This document shows positions 5,573 through 8,625 of a stretch of DNA of 8,625 nt, in pieces. The stretch lies in assembly GCF_949298305.1 (NCBI RefSeq), contig NZ_CASFWU010000110.1:1-8625 (forward strand), in the 5' to 3' direction. This DNA comes from an uncultured Bacteroides sp. Lineage in GTDB: Bacteria > Bacteroidota > Bacteroidia > Bacteroidales > Bacteroidaceae. Position numbers and translations under genes: made by a program. The first letter of the stretch is position 1. The number at the start of each line of letters is the position of its first letter. The notes below the pieces were generated by a model. That model had not been told where the DNA came from, searched no databases, and worked only from the letters and a program-made list of their open reading frames with translations.

Positions 5573-7353
5573 CGAAAAAAGTGATATATGCGTTTTTGTC
5601 TTGCTTCGCCTTGTTGCTGACAGGCGGATGTCAAGAGCAGGATTGCGTGGAAGAAATCGACACTTCCCACGCAAGAAACTCGCTATATCTCAACCTGAGC
5701 CTCCGGGTGAACGACGGTAGCGGTGCCGTCAGCAGAGCTACCGATGAAGGTACCATTCCCGGAACTGACAAGGATGAAGATGAAAACAATATTCACTCTC
5801 TTTATATATATCTGTTCAATTCGACAACCAACGCTTTGGTCTATTGGACAGACATTACCAACCTCTATCAAGCCGACAACACGAAAACCTATGTCATCAA
5901 GTTGCAGGATTTAAACCTGCCGGAAAACGTGAGCATATACCTGGCTGCAAACCTGACCCGCCAGCAGGCGGAAAGCATTACAAGTCCGGAAGCTACCTAT
6001 AAAACCCAGGCAACATCCTATACAAGAGCCATCAACGAGTTTGCGCCTTACGAATTTATGCCACAGTTTGGAGTAACAGGTATTAGTAAGCGCGACATAG
6101 GCATCGCCATGACCGGACAGGCGGTTTCGGGTTCGAATAAAGAATTTGACCTTCATGGCTATACCTCTCCTGACAATCCGCTTGCCTTAACAGTTGATTT
6201 GAAACGGGTGGTAGCCAAAGCATTGCTTACGGTAGCTCCTGCCTCCAGTGATATAGCAGAGGGGTATGATAAGAATGAAGCTTATGCAGTAATCGATTCT
6301 GAAAATGATAAGAAGGGCTGGGTACGCATCAGCGACATCTATTATTTCCCCAACGGAACCAACAAAAGCCTGTATTGGTTTAAACAGACCGATAATAATG
6401 AGGATCCCAATTCTGACCTTAAATACTATATTACTTCTACGGAGGCAGATACCGAACTGGCATTGAATACCGAAGAGTATCAGGAAGACTTTGTGTATTA
6501 CAACCAGACGGAACAATACAAACTTTATTATGCTTATTATCAGGCTCAGAAGTTTGATCAGACGACTGACAATAATAATAGTTATACAGCCGGTATGTAT
6601 TTCCTGGAAAATACGTTTACGATACCGGGTGATTATGATTCGCAGCTGAAAGCCTATAAACTCGCCCTCCCGATGGTGACAAGCATATCCATCGCCTTGC
6701 GCTATACTCCCAAAGAGATTTATGTGGAAAAGGGACTGTATGATCAATTGGAAACAGGTACAGGAATGTCGGCAAGCGAAATAGAAAAATGGGGTAAAAT
6801 GAAAGGTGATTATGCGGATTGGAAAAGCTTTGAAGAGGAGACAACTTCTACAGGCGAAGTGAAGAACATCATATTTGATACCGAAGCTGACGCCCAGTTT
6901 ATACTCACCATGTCGCTCAAACTGAATAATGCCTATATCTCTTCCACGGAGTATGGCAACCAGGTGACGAACGGTACATACAGCGGTAGCAAGTTTCCGG
7001 ACAATACTTTCTTTGCTTTTACGCCGGATTCCGATACGGGAAGCAATACAGATACTTTCCTGTATCATTATTATACCTACGGTGCCCGGCAGAAGATAGC
7101 GAACCCTATATATTATGTGCCTTACGTAGGCGGGTGGGCTTATTATTATACTTACCTGGATGGAGATGGAACAAATACCACAAATAAAGCGGTATATAGC
7201 GACTCGCAAGTAACGAGAAATACATACTACATTCTGAAACTGAATAAGATAACCCGATTGGGAGGGTCGAAGACTGACCCCAACAACATCCAGGTGAATA
7301 CAACCGTGGTTCCGTGGAAGAAAGGCGGTAGGCTGGAGGTGGATTTGTGGTAA
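5569..7353 (+). CDS. Mfa1-like fimbrial lipoprotein, candidate accessory or tip subunit
   Basis: A 594-residue lipoprotein precursor. The ATG at 5569 is chosen because it gives a signal peptide ending LLLTGGC (Cys21) and forms an ATGA overlap with the anchor gene; an upstream ATG at 5539 would add ten non-signal residues. The N-terminal domain has LYLNLSLRVND and then SRATDEG, with Arg56 followed by Ala much as in the shaft protein, and IHSLYIYLFNS, a fimbrillin-type strand. The C-terminus has GGWAYYYTYLDG, then VTRNTYYILKLNKITRL and a final strand NTTVVPWKKGGRLEVDLW. The protein is notably Tyr-rich (for example YKLYYAYYQ). By locus order it corresponds to the first accessory gene after the anchor (Mfa3/FimC position), but the fold looks Mfa1-like, so it could be an adaptor, a tip subunit or a second shaft type. 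The next gene starts 29 bases after the stop. Confidence 0.8.
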   Translation: MTKKVIYAFLSCFALLLTGGCQEQDCVEEIDTSHARNSLYLNLSLRVNDGSGAVSRATDEGTIPGTDKDEDENNIHSLYIYLFNSTTNALVYWTDITNLYQADNTKTYVIKLQDLNLPENVSIYLAANLTRQQAESITSPEATYKTQATSYTRAINEFAPYEFMPQFGVTGISKRDIGIAMTGQAVSGSNKEFDLHGYTSPDNPLALTVDLKRVVAKALLTVAPASSDIAEGYDKNEAYAVIDSENDKKGWVRISDIYYFPNGTNKSLYWFKQTDNNEDPNSDLKYYITSTEADTELALNTEEYQEDFVYYNQTEQYKLYYAYYQAQKFDQTTDNNNSYTAGMYFLENTFTIPGDYDSQLKAYKLALPMVTSISIALRYTPKEIYVEKGLYDQLETGTGMSASEIEKWGKMKGDYADWKSFEEETTSTGEVKNIIFDTEADAQFILTMSLKLNNAYISSTEYGNQVTNGTYSGSKFPDNTFFAFTPDSDTGSNTDTFLYHYYTYGARQKIANPIYYVPYVGGWAYYYTYLDGDGTNTTNKAVYSDSQVTRNTYYILKLNKITRLGGSKTDPNNIQVNTTVVPWKKGGRLEVDLW

Positions 7354-7382
7354 GCTTGAATGAACTGATAAAAAGAACGAAG

Positions 7383-8571
7383 ATGAAACGGAATATCCGA
7401 TACCTGCTTTTCCTGCTGTTCGTGCCGCTGCTGGCGGCTTGCGACCAGGCAACCGACGCATCGCTCTCCTTTACCGATGTGCCCATTCGGGTCAATACAT
7501 CCGTAGAGGGAGGAGGCAGTACGTATGCAGTCGGCGATGAAGAGGCGTGGGTGGGCGAAGAACTGCCTGCCAAGCTGTTCTTCTGGCATGAAGGTGATTT
7601 TAAAAATGAAACAGATAAACTATTGGCTGACAATAGCGGAAATAAACCTACCCCTTATTTCACCTACCTGATGAACGATGCAATCACCTCGTTCAGCTTT
7701 GCGGACAGCCGCTGGCTGGATACCGGACATCCTTATCCGGAGAATCCAAACAATACGGAAGCGTATGTATACGCCACCGGCTATGCGCCCCGCACCCTGC
7801 TGACAGAAGACGCAAAACTGGGATTCAGAAAACTGACCGTGACAGAAACGGATCTGCAAAAGGTGGCGCACTGTGACTTCCTGTCCTGCGATGCCCGAAG
7901 CGAACAGAAAGGCAGTTTTGAACATCCTTTTGGAAATACGGCAGACAATGAACTGCAGTTCAGACACCTCACTTCCAAAATCCTCCCGACACGAGAGCAT
8001 TACCGGGCAAGTATATGTCAGAAAGGTGGAGGCTACTGTGACGCTGAATAATGAGAATGAAAAGTTTCATGTGCCTAAAAAACTTACATGGAGCATTTTA
8101 AATGAGAAAAATCCGGATGGAACAGATAAATGGGGCTATCAGGTAACAGAATATCAGAAACTTGAAAATGGTTTAACCTTTAAAGACAATACCGACGATA
8201 TGATTATGGTGTTGCAGGATAAACGGATAGACTCCTGTTACGTCTGCCAGCCGGCTAATGTAACGACCACAGTTAATCTGGAGGTATCTGCCGAATACTC
8301 GTATCTGCAGGACTTTAGTTCGCCCTATGCCTATGAATTTACATGGAGCGGAACCAATCTGCCTATCAAGGCAATTGACGATAGTGGACAAGCAACTGAT
8401 GATAACATAACAGCATTTAAGCCCGGTTATGTGTACGAAATATATCTGAAGTTCTATAAAACCGGGGTGATTGTGACTGCTAAGGAAGTGGAATGGAAAG
8501 ACGGAGGTATCCATTATGTACCGGTTTATCCGCCCGGTAATTCGTCCGATGATACTCCGTCCGGTACTTGA
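7383..8571 (+). pseudogene. Fimbrillin-like lipoprotein gene interrupted by a frameshift
   Basis: Two frames together make one fimbrillin-like protein of roughly 395 residues. The first starts at ATG 7383 with a textbook lipobox, LLAAC (Cys20), and continues through AYVYATGYAPRTLL and ELQFRHLTSKI, the motif expected of Fimbrillin_like/Mfa_like_1 proteins, then reads into a nonsense tail ending at TAA 8049-8051. The continuation lies in the +1 frame: ITGQVYVRKVEATVTL, LTWSILNEK, then VYEIYLKFYKTGVIVTAKEVEWKDGG, stopping at TGA 8569. Homology-like text switches between about 7977 and 7998. Removing one base in the AAAA (7977-7980) or CCC (7985-7987) run would join the frames. It may be a true pseudogene, a sequencing error, or programmed or phase-variable. 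Composition falls from 53-57% GC before about 8040 to 32% in 8041-8100. An in-frame GTG at 7347 is an unlikely start. The locus position suggests a FimD/Mfa4-like accessory subunit. Confidence 0.75.
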
Positions 8572-8578
8572 CAAACAG

Positions 8579-8625
8579 ATGAAAGGAATGCGTATGATGA
8601 AAGGAAAGAATTTTTATACAATCCT
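8579..8625 (+). CDS. Start of the next gene, cut by the window edge
   Basis: An open frame starts at ATG 8579, seven bases after the previous stop, and runs to the edge (MKGMRMMKGKNFYTIL). In-frame ATGs at 8588, 8594 and 8597 are alternative starts; the last gives MKGKNFYTIL, the more usual signal-peptide opening with Lys then hydrophobic residues. Close spacing and strand suggest another operon member, probably a further fimbrial accessory or tip protein, but too little is present to name it. Confidence 0.5.
   Translation, partial: MKGMRMMKGKNFYTI

Noticed and set aside
7347..7382. GTG start 12 codons upstream of the last full fimbrial gene
   Set aside because: It overlaps the end of the previous gene and adds a polar stretch before the signal peptide. 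ATG 7383 follows an AG-rich stretch and gives a standard lipoprotein signal.
7873..7980. Possible independent gene starting at ATG 7873
   Set aside because: Its first part is out of frame with the fimbrillin coding text and looks random. Only the portion after about 7990 is convincing, and it is the continuation of the 7383 gene.

Overview
The window looks like chromosomal DNA from a gut Bacteroidales bacterium, most likely Bacteroides or a close relative. The evidence is a run of Bacteroidales-specific fimbrial families, lipoprotein signals on most products, A-rich leaders without a strong Shine-Dalgarno, a TAnnTTTG-type -7 element, and inverted repeats of a kind I recall from Bacteroides intergenic DNA. 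Every gene I can support is on the + strand.

Layout. Bases 1-259 are a non-coding leader with short TAACTCCT repeats, two hairpins, a candidate promoter and a structured 5' UTR. A DUF3575 outer-membrane beta-barrel protein (260-835) follows, then a DUF3868 protein with an OmpA-like middle and a TPR-like C-terminus (942-2360). After a 193-base gap come a large Mfa1/FimA-type fimbrillin lipoprotein (2554-4320), a 172-base gap filled by a strong inverted repeat, a FimB/Mfa2-type anchor lipoprotein (4493-5572), a second Mfa1-like lipoprotein (5569-7353, ATGA overlap with the anchor gene), a frameshifted fimbrillin-like lipoprotein gene (7383-8571), and the first codons of another gene (8579 to the window edge).

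Taken together this is a FimA/Mfa1-type (type V) pilus locus, in the order barrel, OmpA-like protein, shaft, anchor, accessory/tip subunits. In the well-studied Porphyromonas gingivalis system, subunits cross the outer membrane as lipoproteins. A protease then cuts after an Arg, and the subunits polymerise when a C-terminal strand of one subunit fills the groove opened in the next. The candidate shaft and the second Mfa1-like protein here both have an Arg-Ala at residues 55-57, and three products share a related C-terminal strand, so the same mechanism is likely.

I do not see a new kind of system. The points worth a second look are: mosaic base composition inside the shaft gene, with an AT-rich middle between GC-richer ends; a frameshift in the last full gene lying next to an abrupt composition change; and a long inverted repeat between shaft and anchor that could set subunit stoichiometry and can form competing hairpins. 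GC figures below are hand counts of single 60-base lines.
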